NCBI GenBank assembly: GCA_031772625.1
Contig: CM062816.1
Location: 1,670,081,058 to 1,670,145,057, forward strand
From: Pinus tabuliformis
Lineage: Eukaryota > Streptophyta > Pinopsida > Pinales > Pinaceae
DNA: 64,000 nt
Direction of reading: 5' to 3'
The notes below the pieces were generated by a model. It searched no databases and was not told where the DNA came from. It saw only the letters and a list, made by a program, of their open reading frames with translations. Below, in pieces: positions 36,101 through 48,196 of the stretch. How positions within the stretch are numbered: position 1 is the stretch's first letter; each line of letters opens with the position of its first letter. The position numbers were made by a program, and so were the translations under genes.

Positions 36101-36233
36101 ATTATGGTAAGTTTTCACCCAAGTAGAATAAACCCGGCTGAACATTCTTACTCTCTTCCCAAACCCATTACTTTCGAGAACAAGTGAAGCTGCGACGCAG
36201 CGAGTCCCTGCGTCAAGTTGAGCCTGCCTGAAA

Positions 36234-36330
36234 ATTCGGAATAAACGGATATGTGTTTATTTCTGATGGCCAGCCCTGCTCATTCGGAATAAACTGATAT
36301 GTGTTTATTTCTGATGGCCAGCCCTGCTCA
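36234..36330 (+). repeat. 48-bp tandem duplication
   Basis: Units at 36234 and 36282 share attcggaataaac and tgatggccagccctgctc. Immediately after it (about 36340-36382) aggtggagttagaaga is also doubled at a period of about 21 bp. Confidence 0.85.
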
Positions 36331-36783
36331 GACTTACAGAGGTGGAGTTAGAAGATTGATAGGTGGAGTTAGAAGACTGATTCCCTGCGATCATTGACGA
36401 GAGGATTTTGAACGGGTATAACTGAAATTGCTTCTGCTAGTGCGGGTGATGCTTGCTTCAACTTAGTTTCAACTGAATCCGCTACTGAAACAAAGACTTC
36501 ATATAATAATGGCAATAAGGTGATGCCTCTCCTGCATCTGCCTGTGTCTTTGCTACCGTTGCCTTCGCAGGTTATGTATTTGGATCTTGAACAACATCTG
36601 CGCGTTTGATTCATTAATGCTTGAACGATTATTAAGTAGTCACGAACTGGAACTGAAGTATCTAAAGAAACTGTCTATCAGCTAAAGCGAGGATAAGTAT
36701 AGATAAGAACGATTGAATAGCATAGCAGATAAGAGGATGGGAGTTAAGAATATAGGAGTGAAGAAGGGCGGGTCTGTAGACCC

Positions 36784-36847
36784 CACTGGATCTGTTGCTG
36801 GTTCTCTAGTAGCTGCACTGGATCTGTTGCTGGTTCTCTAGTAGCTG
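36784..36847 (+). repeat. 32-bp tandem duplication
   Basis: Two identical units begin cactggatctgttgctggtt at 36784 and 36816. Confidence 0.9.
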
Positions 36848-37131
36848 TTCGATCCAGACCCATAACCTGAAAGCTAGAAAGCCAGCCAGCTACATAGCAT
36901 AAGGGATAGGTAGCATAAGTACCATAAACTGTCTTTTAACTGTAACTGTTTGAGCATTTTGTTCATTTTTGTGAACTATTGTATTTGTGTTTTGTATGTT
37001 GCGGAATATTTAAGAGAAGCATTGCATTTTATTAATGAAATCGAGGTGTGTAGTATATATTGTAGAGTCACTAAGAGCCATCCTTTTGTGAATCGGTAAG
37101 TTTGGTCATTGCATACTTTCTGTGAATATAG

Positions 37132-37413
37132 GAGATTGGTCCCCCATCGCCAGGGCTTCACGAAATAATTCATGCTACTGCTGCCGTTAATGCCTCACCA
37201 GAGCTACTTGTGGAGGGATCAACAATCGGAGAGCTAATAGCAGGTGGCCTAGAGACTCCCCCATTAGTACATGAATCCAACTGCCTGGAAGAAACGCTGC
37301 CAGAAGTGGAGGCCAATCAGATTGTGTCATTTAATCAAGGGGAGGAAACATGCGGGTTTTGCAGTTTGGACGAACATGAACCTTTCACGCTCTGGGACTA
37401 TTGGGCTCAGTAA
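37132..37413 (+). CDS. Exon-like ORF, possible 3'-terminal exon, unrecognised
   Basis: An open frame of 93 codons follows a plausible acceptor (tttctgtgaatatag ending 37131) and ends in a stop at 37413. It reads EIGPPSPGLHEIIHATAAV, later GELIAGGLETPPLVHES, then ETCGFCSLDEHEPFTLWDY. The acidic, proline-containing composition looks protein-like, but I do not recognise a family and found no good upstream exon. Confidence 0.22.
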   Translation, partial: EIGPPSPGLHEIIHATAAVNASPELLVEGSTIGELIAGGLETPPLVHESNCLEETLPEVEANQIVSFNQGEETCGFCSLDEHEPFTLWDYWAQ

Positions 37414-37763
37414 TTATAGTATAATTGTGATGTTAGATGTGGTGTTATCCTTTCAGTTTTGCAGAATATGAAAATTATTTAAGCGCTTGAAAATTTTAAT
37501 GAATAAAACAAATTTCTAAACAATGAGAATGACATTGTTAATTATGTGAATAATTAGGAAAATTAACTAAAACTTAATATTAATATAAACTAACGTCTAA
37601 ACTACAACTGAAATAAAGCAAAATTGAAATATTACATTTAAACCACACTAAGCCATTCATACGGCAATGAAACAAAGCAACAAAGCAGTATTTTTTAATT
37701 AATTCGATTTATTACCAGAAACAAGATCATTTTCGATAAAAGGTTCAACATCGATTCGGGGGA

Positions 37764-38010
37764 CCGGGGCAACAATTTCACGAGGAAGAGGCAGGCGCTT
37801 CGAAGGAACGATTTGGTATGCCACGTTTCCGTGCGTACAAAATACGTGTTAATAGCCAGACGACTCAATTACAGGAACCTGAACCGGGGGCAACAATTTC
37901 ACGAGGAAGAGGCAGGCGCTTCGAAGGAACCATTTGGTATGCCACGTTTCCGTGGGTACACCATACGTGTTAATAGCCAGAGGACTCAATTACAGGAACC
38001 TGACACTTAT
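37764..38010 (+). repeat. 121-bp tandem duplication with a third partial copy
   Basis: Two units (37764-37884 and 37885-38010) share aacaatttcacgaggaagag and gccacgtttccgtg. The right part (from atacgtgttaatagccagag to atggtcatccac, 37963-38033) recurs at 38287-38355, so the region has duplicated more than once. Confidence 0.85.
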
Positions 38011-38717
38011 GCTTTCAGATGGTCATCCACGAACATTGCCATTCCATCTTACGACTTTTACAGTATTGGAAGGAACTGAGACTGAAACGCACGAAACGTA
38101 ATTGCCCATTACGAATATTGATTGCCTGTCGATATTTTGCTGCGGTTGAGAGTAATGGAGGAAACGTATTGTAACTGCAGACAAGGTGGGCAACGCATTT
38201 ATAAGAGTCACATTGATCTCTGGTTACAGCGCGTGAAGGTTCATCCGTATCACAGAAAGCGGAGAGAAAAGACACCAAAGAAACAACATACGTGTTAATA
38301 GCCAGAGGATTCAGTTACAGGAACCTGACACTTATGCTTTCAGATGGTCATCCACAACGAGTATCGCCGGAAGCACAGAGCGAAGCACGCCAGAAGCACA
38401 GAGCGAAGCACAGAAACTGCGATCGATACTGAGGTTTGTGAGAGATAGGTCTGAGATTGAATCGTTAAGCAGCAGCAGCCATGGCGTGTAGGAAAGATGG
38501 TGTCTGTTGCACATTTATAGCGAGAGGTTTTACCGCTTCTCAGACAATAGGGGTACACTCAGGTGGTTGCAGGGCTTACACGAGTGTCTAGATCTTGGCT
38601 TGTCAATTTCTAAGGGTGAAAGACGTGAGAGCAGAAGGTAGCGGAAAAAACACAGAAATAAATCGCTGGAACAGGCATCTCTGCAACCGCGCTCTGCCCC
38701 CAATATTGCACGCAGTC

Positions 38718-39098
38718 ATGGACGAGACAATCTGGCGACAGCTCCCCGAGGAGGCTTCGGAACTACTTCTCCATGCCGTCCATAGCTTTCTTCAACATAA
38801 GCGCCATTTCCGGCGGGATGTCTACAGTACATTCCGCTCTGGGAGTCAGTCCGTCCCCGGGACGCCCAGAGCCGATGTTTTAACAGGGTTACTTGCTGTT
38901 AACAAAGTTACATGCTGGATGGTCTCTGTTGGCTCCCCTACCTTAACATCTAGCAAGCGGCCACATCAAACAGAAACATCTAGCAAGAGGCCACAACTGC
39001 ACAGCTGCTGTGCATGTAGCACAGCCCCTACATTGATTGCTCTGTCTAAGCACCGTCAGCAAAGACAAAGACTAGGAATGGAGAAGTTGCAGTTATAG
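38718..39098 (+). CDS. Short ORF, possible decayed F-box-like start, unrecognised
   Basis: 126 codons from ATG at 38718, opening MDETIWRQLPEEASELLLHA. The opening resembles the N terminus of plant F-box/kelch proteins (M-D-x-x-I-W-x-x-L-P-E-x-L), but the rest does not continue as an F-box. The C terminus is Ser/Thr/Gln-rich. It may be a gene fragment or chance. Confidence 0.2.
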   Translation: MDETIWRQLPEEASELLLHAVHSFLQHKRHFRRDVYSTFRSGSQSVPGTPRADVLTGLLAVNKVTCWMVSVGSPTLTSSKRPHQTETSSKRPQLHSCCACSTAPTLIALSKHRQQRQRLGMEKLQL

Positions 39099-39964
39099 GT
39101 CCAGACTAAGCAGTTGATCCGGGTGATTCGCTTGATTAACCAGAACCAGTAGAACCAGCAGCATAGGCAAAGGCATAATTAATGAAATTTCAGGTATTTA
39201 TCCTAGCCCACCTCTTCTATTTCACTTAATGCGTAAGCGCTCGTGGATTGTAGCTATTGTCGTTTCTATGCTATTGTAGATATTTAATTTCAAGCTAAAA
39301 TACATAATTGCAATCTTTCCACTAATATGAAGTTCCTATTGATTAATGATCTGTCCAAAATTCTGTTAATGCAATGAAAACAGACTTACATATCCCATTC
39401 ATACATTGAAATTTCGTTCCTGTTTATGCTGTCTCAGGTACGCAAGAGGTACACGAGCATGGTGGAGCTCCATGGAAGAGGTACGCAGATGGGAATCCGC
39501 AGTAGAATTTCCTGTCGTCCTACAACCAGAAGCTCTCTGGGAAGTAAATGCAAGAAACATGGGAAGCAGATGCAAGGTGTTGATATTGGGGACTCTGCTG
39601 AGCGGGTACCACCCGCCCTCCTGACACCTGCTGGCATCCACGGACACCTGCAGCTTAACACCAAAGCTTAGGAAACCTTAGCATACCCATACCCCTGCAA
39701 ATAATACGAATTAATGGGAATTAATGTTAACATTAAACCCAGACCGTTGACGGTTAGGGAGAATGCAGTGCGCATAAAAGTAATTTAAGGTATGATCGAG
39801 CCTCTTCCGCCTCGGGAAGAGGCCAAATAAGATGGCAAGGCGTCAGGTGCAAATGGAACTTAGGTTATCTAAGGACATCGGCGGAAAGGCAATTTAGAAA
39901 CCTTATGTTAAACAACTAATAACACCGCAGAATTAATGCTAACTCCACCCTGATCGATTACTAT

Positions 39965-39995
39965 AGTCCCTGCCTAATGCCAGATGGCAGGGACT
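39965..39995. repeat. Small perfect hairpin
   Basis: agtccctgcc and ggcagggact, a 10-bp perfect inverted pair around an 11-bp loop. Function unknown. Confidence 0.7.
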
Positions 39996-40010
39996 AATAA
40001 GATAATATCT

Positions 40011-40345
40011 CATCCATGTATGCATACCCTTTTCCTTTCGTCCCAATTTTATCTTTTTCTGCATAATTTAAAAATATATAATTTTGGGCACATTGAATTT
40101 TTGTTTTTAGTATTTTGTACCATTAAAAAAAATTAGCATAAAATAATTTTTTTAGAATAACATATTTTGGAAAAAAGATAACATCCATGTATACATACCC
40201 TTTCGTCTCAATTTTATATTTTTCTGTATAATTTAAAAATATATATTTTTGGGCAGATTGAATTTTTTTTTAGTATTTTGTACCATTAAAAGAATAGCCT
40301 AACATATTTTTTTTAGCATAACATATTTTGGAAAAAAAATAGCGA
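40011..40345 (+). repeat. 171-bp tandem duplication
   Basis: Units start catccatgta at 40011 and 40182 and share cataccctt, cataatttaaaaatatat-like, agtattttgtaccatt and acatattttggaaaaaa words in order. Similarity about 85-90%. Confidence 0.8.
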
Positions 40346-41320
40346 TAAAAATAATTTGTTAAGCATAAAGATTGAATTTGCTGTCAATCACCCCTAATTT
40401 AAATTCACATCCCTCGCTTATCGTTGACGAATGGCAGCTTGCGCCTCAATGAGCGGCCACTCTATCTAGTTAGGTGTTACAAAGTTACAATAATGTTCTA
40501 AGTTGGTGGCCTTTAACCCTGAATAGACCAGTGTTGTTATCTACCACGGAAGGTATTTCCAAATTTTGAAGATATAAAATAAATTAATAGAGTAGATAAC
40601 ATTGCTGCATATTCAATGTTGAGTGGAGTGCGCTTCAAATCACAAGAAACGATAATGGTCACTTCTTATATATATATGAATCAGGACAGATTTAAGGCTA
40701 TCATGGGCGTGGTCAAATGTTTTGAATAAATCATGTCATAGATCATGGACGCCTTGTATATTTTTTAAAACAAAATGGACACACCAACTTACTTTTTCAA
40801 CATAGTTTCACTTTAATTATTTTCCCACATGCAGTTCCGTTCATTAATTGTGCGATGGCAGTCTGCCATTGCATGGGAATTTGCTAAATTTATATATGAA
40901 TTATGACATATATGCAATATGTTGTATATATTGCTTTAATATAAATATTAAAGCTTTTTTTTCTGAAAAAAAAAGCGTGTGAGTTGATAAATTCTGGAGG
41001 GCAGTCTTATTATTTATAAATAGTAATACTTTTGGTGTCCATTACTTTACGTGAGCAAATTGCTTTGTAACACGCAAAAGTTGAATCAAACTTTGACAAA
41101 TAACCAGATATTCCACTCGCTCAATAATCTGACTTTGAAACTGCCCAAGAAATCATGTGCTTGATTGAAACTATGACCAGAACTAATATTTGAATTCAAG
41201 TTTATGTGATCGATAATTTGTTAGTTAGTTTTCAATATTATTCTTTTGAGTTAAATATAGGCGTTTGTCTGACTGTTAGGTTGACCTAGGTTCTTATTTA
41301 ACTTTCTGCCGAGATCTGTC

Positions 41321-43488
41321 TGTAACATCCCTACCGGGTAACTCATCATAATTAACAGTTATGAATAGTTATTTAGTTTCGGAACTGATCCTTAGCATTT
41401 GGAACTGATTCTTGAATTTGGATATTGGAAATGAGATCGAATATGGGGAGGTGGGGGGAAGTTATTGATTTTCCGTTCCCCATGCACCTTCTCCAACAAA
41501 CTCGACCCGATGAATCGAACTATGGAATCGGGTCCACTACTCATTTTTTCTCCTGGCTTGGCGAGGTGCCCTCGTCGTGGGGAATCGGACTCAACTCGTC
41601 TCTCAGATGGCTTCCTTGCTTCAGGGACCGGGCCGAGGTAGACTTATCCAATGATTCCTCTCTCCGGATGGCGAGGAGCGATTTGGAAAGCACTGACCGT
41701 TATCGTTTACAGCGCTGCATCAAAGCCAACGCCCGTGCCAACGGATTGTCCGATCTGCCTGGCCGAATTTGCGTAAGGAGAAAAGGTGAGAGTGCTGCCG
41801 AATTGTAATCATCGTTTCCATTTGGAATGCATCGATGCATGGCTTGTCTCGCATTCTTCCTGCCCTTTCCTAATTCTCCACAAAGAAAGACGTGGAACCG
41901 CGGAAATTGTTCAAGAGACAGAGCCAAACAATAACATGGAAATAGTCGTAGAGGCCAGGGATTCAACCCAAGCAGTCGAACTGGTTTCTTTACACACTGA
42001 AACGTTCCAAGGAAGTCCGCAGGTCGCAGTTAGGAATCTGTCAATGTTGCCTAGTCCAGCTTAGTTTTCCGAATGGCTTCCTTGAAATAGGCAAGAGCGT
42101 GCAACAACAATCTGGTGGCTCATTCTTTGGTTTTTCAAGGTGGAGCTGAAGGTGAATATGAAGAGATCAACAGTTCTTAATACTCACGCCCAGATCTAAA
42201 GATAAGTAACTGCATTCTTATAGAGAGAATTTTAGTGCATGCATTAGAAGAATGATTGATTTTATATGTTCTCTTTGTAAAGAGAATAGGTTAATGCATG
42301 TGGTAATGTATATGGTAAAAGATTGATTAATTTATCTGTTTTCTTGGTTAAAGAAGTACTTAATGAGTCCATGCTTGTATCATTAAAAGACTATGTCCAC
42401 TGCATATACTAAAGAAGGGATATTAGGATAAGCTAAATGGCTCAAAGAACAGTCATCGTGTTATGGAGATGTGTTCTTTGTATGTTAGCAAAACTATGAT
42501 AAAATCTTGACCATTGTGTTATATGTTTTAAAAAGAAACATGGACTTGTAAACTAATGGTTAGATATCTTAGAGAGAGATATGCACCAGTGTGAGTAAGC
42601 TTGTGAAAAGTAGAACAAGAATTTACTTGAATAGATGTACTAGTTAGTTAGTATGTTATGCTTGCTCATGCAGATGAGTAGATGATAAAAGATCATTTTT
42701 AGAGGTTGTTTAATGAATTATTGATATTGTAACTAATCTTGTTGCCAAGATTGTTGTCAACAGCATTGACAGGAAAAGATGGCGGTTGGTGCCAAAGGAA
42801 AGTAATGTTTAACATTGGCAGGAAAAGGATTATTCGTCCATGCAGATGAGTTCAAGCTGCAGTATTGTCCATTGCTAGAACAATTATGCCACAAGGAATG
42901 TTGCATGTGGCGGTATGTAAATAAAAGATTACATGAAAATTGTATTAGCTTTTAGCTAGTTATGTGACAGCTTAATGATAATTCATTGTAAAGATTTTAA
43001 TACAATGGTTAAGGGATGGAATCCCTTATAAGCCATTGAGTGAGGGGTGAAAACCCTCACGAGCGTTTAATAATAAGATTAAATGTTTGTTGGTTTTCAC
43101 CCTACAAGGTTTCCAGGGTATATCAGTGTTCGATGGTGTGATTGATGTGATTGCCTTTTGTGTCAGTTGGATGATGTTGAATCCTTGATGTTGATGGTTC
43201 TTTATTTGATGGCATGATCATAATGTCCAAATTAATATGGTTATGGAAATCGTGAAATGGATGTGAGGAATTATGAGATAATTTATGTTATTACACTACC
43301 ATGGTCGGGGTTAATGGTTATGCAACTTACTGACTGTTATTGCAATTTACTTGATGTATTAATGAACACTATGTCTAATGGTTAATGATGATTGTGGAGT
43401 TATGAATTTGATAAATTACTAGTGGGTAATTTGTATAAAAATTCTAACTTCCTACCTTTTACATGCGAGGTTACCGGGGTATATGACA
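41321..43488 (+). repeat. 5' LTR of the LARD
   Basis: TGTAACATCCC at 41321 to TATATGACA at 43488. The promoter was not located with confidence. The captured RING-H2 region lies at about 41640-42060, in the left third. Confidence 0.92.
41640..42064 (+). pseudogene. Captured ATL-type RING-H2 ubiquitin-ligase gene fragment inside the 5' LTR
   Basis: The stretch 41786-42064 encodes [19 protein letters not shown] followed by SHSSCP, the Cys-x-His-x2/3-His-x2-Cys half of a RING-H2 finger, with the Trp typical of the ATL family. Just upstream (about 41748-41770) the first zinc pair is coded as CPICLAEF. ATL proteins are plant membrane E3 ubiquitin ligases. The fragment is no longer one open frame, lacks the usual N-terminal membrane segment as far as I can see, and is a fossil of host origin. 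The same fragment is in the 3' LTR at 48516-48940. Confidence 0.75.
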
Positions 43489-43490
43489 AG

Positions 43491-43503
43491 TGGTATCAGA
43501 GCT
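43491..43503 (+). other. Primer binding site of the LARD
   Basis: tggtatcagagct, complementary to initiator tRNA-Met, two bases after the 5' LTR. Confidence 0.85.
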
Positions 43504-45474
43504 AAAGGTTGCAGTACTGGCGCCTTTGGGAATTGGTAAGCGGAAAAGAAATTGAGGTACGCCGTTAGTGGGCATTAACTCAGGTATGAGTTTAATCATT
43601 CACATATTGATTTACATAGTACACTATTTTGGCATGATATGTGTGATTCATATTTATAACTGCTTTGAGTAGTAAGTAATAAAGTTGTTGCATAACTACA
43701 TTCATAACATTGGATTCCTGATGAGGGAAAAAGACAATGAAACTTTTGTCGCACTTACGAACAATATTAAACACTCATTACACGTAAGAACAATATTGAA
43801 CAGTCATTGAGGAAAGTGACAACGAACTACCAGCTTTTGATTTGCAAATATGGTAATAACAATGATATATTCATTAAACAAAATTGAAGTTACAATGAAC
43901 AAAACTTAATGAGTCAATGCATGAATATAAATTATGGGGAACATCCTTGAATAGGATGAAAAATTGTTTAAAGAAGACATTAGAAGAACCCCTTAGATAT
44001 TGAAAACATGCAATGAGTCAAGTAGCGAGACTTGATTGTCATAACTAACTTTTGATTCAGTCTTGTCATGAATGCATGAAGACGATTGGTAGTTGAGATT
44101 GGTTAGTGTTGTATGACTAACCCATAGAACTTATATGCATTAATTGAATTGGACTTAAGATTATTACAATTTGAAAATAAGTGAAGGTTGATTGATGTCA
44201 CATGCATGGAATGTGTGTATGAAGAATTTTACTCTCTCTGTGCTATAGTTCTAGTTGTTCATGAGAAGAGTTCTTAATTTTATTCACCATGAGAATGCAT
44301 GAAGAATAGTATATGCTTATGTCTTAATAGATTTAATGATGATTAACCTCTAATTAAGTGAAATCCATTAGCATGGTATGTGTTTATGTTAATCATTACT
44401 TGTTAGGAGATAAAAACCATTGGAGCCTCGATTTAACGATGGTTGAATTTATCTCTACTATGGGAATGATGGATTTCTTATGCATGTTGCATTCCAGGGT
44501 GAAGTTAATTTTAGAGGCATGTTCAGTGGGTAACATTTCTAGGACCCATTCATGGTATGATTACATGCGATAATTATTCATAAATAGACTACCTGTGTTA
44601 ATACAGTTGTCAGTAAACTCTAATTCCCTTCCCCAACTATAGATGCTTCCAAAGAAAATGGAAGCAAGGAGAAGGAAGAAGACCGTGCTGTAGGGATAGA
44701 CGAAGATGGGAAAAAGAATCGCTAAGTCTGGTGATGACCAGATAGAGCAAGCTTTGGGTGTCAGAATATTGCAGAAGACTCTAAGTCTGGGGATGACTAG
44801 ATAGCGCTCGATGTGCATGTGAGTATTCCCTTGACCATGCTTAAGGAGTTGGAAAACGATAACTATAGTGTGTTGATGTTAATGATTTTCATAATGTCTC
44901 CTTGAACTCATTATTTTGAAATGGTCACATAGTAGGGTTATGATAGTTGTTGCATTTAGCATCAAGCGGTAACTCTGACGCATGTGTGACACTTAGGAGA
45001 TTATGCTTCTAATTGCATAAGTAGAGTAATTGCTTCCGGTAAGGGTGGTTTAATTTGTTAGTTATGCATGTTGATCCAAGGATAAGATAAGTATCTTGCT
45101 CACTTTCTTGAAGAACACGTATGAATGTTTTATATGATTTCTTAGTAGAGAAAGTATTTGAATGCATGCAATAAAAGAATGGTTCTTTTATAGATTTTCT
45201 TGGTAAAGGAAATGTGTTAAGGCATGCAGTTAAAGATTGATTATTTTGTATGTTTTCTTGGTAAAGAAAATAGGTAGTTCCTATTAGAAAGACTCCACGT
45301 GAGTCTTGTGTGTGAAATGCTTGTCTCTTGTCTATAAAATCCTTGCTAAATATAGCCAAAGTATCTTCTTGAGAAAAGAGGATGAGGTATATAAATGTCC
45401 TGAGGACATAGCATGGAAGGTGGCCAAGTTTTCTTGAATTAAAATATGTATCTTTATTTGATAAAAGCTTCTTG

Positions 45475-45476
<2 letters not shown>

Positions 45477-45548
<72 letters not shown>
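45477..45548. repeat. (TA)n microsatellite
   Basis: About 36 uninterrupted at steps, inside the LARD. The ORF reading YIYIYI across it is an artefact. Confidence 0.95.
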
Positions 45549-45550
<2 letters not shown>

Positions 45551-46910
45551 TAATTGCATTGTGATTCTAGTTAGTTTCTAAGTTCTAGTGAAATGATTAT
45601 GCATTACATGCATGATAGAGATAGCTAAAGATGTGCTTCTAGGCACATAGATATTCGTTTCTAACTTTTTTTTGAAGAAAGAGTATATTATATATATACA
45701 TAAATATAGTTTCATTCTAGAAGAGTGTGCATACTTCATTTATGAAGATGAAGGATTTTATGAGAATTTTCTTGAAAATAAAAATAGAGGTTCTTTCCTT
45801 AAAGACACATTAGAATAGTGTTCATACAAGAACCAAAATCCTTACTTGTTTCATGAAAAGAACTATGTGCATTGAAGTAAAGTAATTGTGTTAGGAGAAC
45901 ACATGTTGCATATTGGTAGCTATTGTGACTTTGGAATTATGAGTCTGTGTGTACTTAGAGAAAGTGGTCATGTTAGCTTCCTTGAAAATAATAATCTCTT
46001 GGAGAAATTGTCTTGTTGGATGAGCTGTGTTGATTGCTTGATTTTGATGCATAAAGGATAAGTAAACCTTGTTTTTGCATCTTGATTTTTATGCCTAAAG
46101 ATAGATATCTTTAATAATTTCTTGAAAGGGAATCTTGAGGAAACCTCACATCGGAAGATAGAGAAATGAGGATTAAAATGACTTCCTTTAAGGAAGAGGT
46201 ATGTAGTTTGTTGTATGAAATGATGGTAGTATTCTAGTGAAGGGAATATGTGTTGCATACATTAAAGAAGGGCTTATATGATAAGCAATGGTATGCACAA
46301 AGATTAGTCATTGTGACAAGTGGTATATTATATTAATGACACATGGCCAATGTTGGCCATAGTAAACGTAAGATAATACTCCATTAATGACGATTTGGAT
46401 TAAGACAACAGACTATGGCAAAATTGGAAATGTTTAGATTATTAACTCAACTGTTGTTGACATTTATACATTAATGAATATTTGCATATGCTTTTATGCA
46501 TGACAATATTGTATGCATGAAAATGCTTGGAAATTGAATATGTGTTAACTGATGCATATTTATAACTAACGTTGCCGATGGGATTAAGTAGTGGTAGCTT
46601 AATGGCAACAAGAAAACTCATCACGTAAATTGCTGCAATGTGAATTGCAATCATAAATGAGAAAGAATGATGTTATATGATATGCATGAAATATGTTATT
46701 TGGAAAATTTGCATGCATACAACATGTATGATGGATATGTTTCCCATCAATCTAGATGTTGTGGACCCATGATGAGGGATAAGTGTAAATGCATGGTGTA
46801 CATGCATGTTTATTTTGTTAATGATAATGATTATATGGTTCATTATGTAAATTACTTTGGGAAGGATTGGTAAAAGAGAAATTTAACATGCCAGACAGTT
46901 GCGGATAGTT

Positions 46911-47166
46911 GGGTTGATGACAGTTACCTGCCTGGAGGGGTTGATGGTACTTGTCTGCCCGGATTGTGAAAGGCTGGAATGCCTTGGGTTGATGACAGTT
47001 ACCTGCCCGGAGGGGTTGATGGTACTTGTCTGCCCGGATTGTGAAAGGCTGGAATGCCTTGGGTTGATGGCAATTACCTGCCCGGAGGGGTTGATGGTAC
47101 TTGTCTGCCCGGAGTTGGGTTGATGGCAGCTACCTGCCCGGAGGGGTTGATGGTACTTGTCTACCC
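46911..47166 (+). repeat. 75-bp tandem repeat array in the LARD interior
   Basis: Units start gggttgatg at 46911, 46986, 47061 and 47117 (the third is short, 56 bp). Each holds ttacctgcccggaggggttg and tggtacttgtctgcccgga. The array is much more GC-rich than its surroundings and is open in two frames on opposite strands, which follows from the 75-bp period and need not mean coding. Confidence 0.85.
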
Positions 47167-48183
47167 AGATTTCCTCTCCCTGGAATTCTTGAGCTGGTTG
47201 GCCAGTGGAATTCCATGTTAGACCTGGTAAGGTCTCTATCAAAGAAACTGTCTGGATGTGAAAATGACTCGATTTGGTTGTGGGAACCAGTTCCCATGGG
47301 TTGGGAATTCTTTAGTCCATTGTGGTCTCATGGCTAAAGGAATTAACTAATCAGCTATATGTTATGTTAACAATGAATTTTACATATAGTTGTGTAAAAT
47401 ATGTTATGCACATTTAACAAGAAATGAGCTTAGTGCTCAATAAGGAGTAATTGGAAATTTTAATTCCTTTATTGTATTATTAATTTTGTGAACATCTTAG
47501 TGGGAGCTAAGACAGTTTTTGCTTGATGCAGTGATTGACTGTTTTGATGATTAGAGAGCTAGGTGCTCTTTTGGTACTTTTAGTAGTACTCAGTGGGTGC
47601 CTTTAGTGAGAATTCGTTCAGTGTGCACGTGAGCAGTGATTTATCATTTGATGATTAGTGTTAGTGCTCTTTAAGTACTTGTAAAAGTACCGTGATTTAG
47701 AAATCATCTAGCATTGCACAATTGATTGTTAGTCAAACGTATTTCATTTGACTCAAAATATAGTGACTAATGCAATTGAATCTGTTAGTCATATATTCCA
47801 GGAATTACTTACCATGGAGGGTTGAAGAGTTGTCCAACCACTATTAAAATGCTTACATGAAAGTATTCATGATTTCAAGAATAAATGGTAAGTAATGGTA
47901 AGTTGGCACAGAGAATTGTTTATTATGAATGAATAAGGGCCAAGTGGTGGCGATTAGAAGTTGCATATTTTTTGCAATTACGAACGCTTATGACTATTGA
48001 TGCTTATAACTAATGATCTTTATTGTGATTATATCATTACTATTTTGTGTGATGTCATTTCTTGGAATGAAATCGTTGATTTTAAAAAGGAAGGACAACT
48101 TTTTGTGCGGTTTAGATGATTATACAATGAGTAAAATCTCAAGTTCTCAATGAAAGATGAACACCGAGGACGATGTTCCTGTT

Positions 48184-48196
48184 AAGGGGGGGAGTA
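48184..48196 (+). other. Polypurine tract of the LARD
   Basis: aaggggggggagta-like purine run immediately before the 3' LTR, the usual primer site for second-strand synthesis. Confidence 0.8.

Larger units (their letters stand above)
36101..39700. other. Less AT-rich, low-copy-looking stretch with many short direct duplications and weak exon-like ORFs
   Basis: Base composition rises to near balance and no retroelement domain is present. At least four direct duplications of 20-121 bp occur in 2 kb (36234, 36340, 36784, 37764). Candidate coding pieces are 37132-37413 (plus), 38718-39098 (plus) and 36369-36614 (minus); none is recognised with confidence. It could be a decayed host gene and its promoter, or an unrecognised element. 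Confidence 0.4.
39701..41315. other. AT-rich spacer left of the LARD
   Basis: No gene seen. It contains a 10-bp-stem hairpin (39965-39995), a 171-bp tandem duplication (40011-40345), and at its right end sequence weakly related to the foldback arm (about 41295-41320). Confidence 0.45.
43489..48196 (+). other. Interior of the LARD, no protein genes
   Basis: AT-rich, no gag, RT, RNase H or integrase signature in any frame. It contains the primer site (43491), a (TA)n tract, a GC-richer 75-bp tandem repeat array, repeated copies of a ttttcttggtaaagaaa-like palindrome that also occur in the LTR, and the terminal purine tract. Short ORFs (44358-44573, 46667-46873 and others) look accidental. Confidence 0.7.

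Noticed and set aside
38015-38278. Cysteine-containing minus-strand ORF as a small secreted peptide
   Set aside because: No signal peptide at its start, and it overlaps the duplicated non-coding unit.
45332-45559. 75-codon ORF rich in Tyr-Ile repeats
   Set aside because: It is the translation of an (AT)n microsatellite.
47101-47337. ORFs over the 75-bp array as a repeat protein
   Set aside because: A 75-bp period keeps several frames open on both strands by chance; no codon-level conservation or start context.
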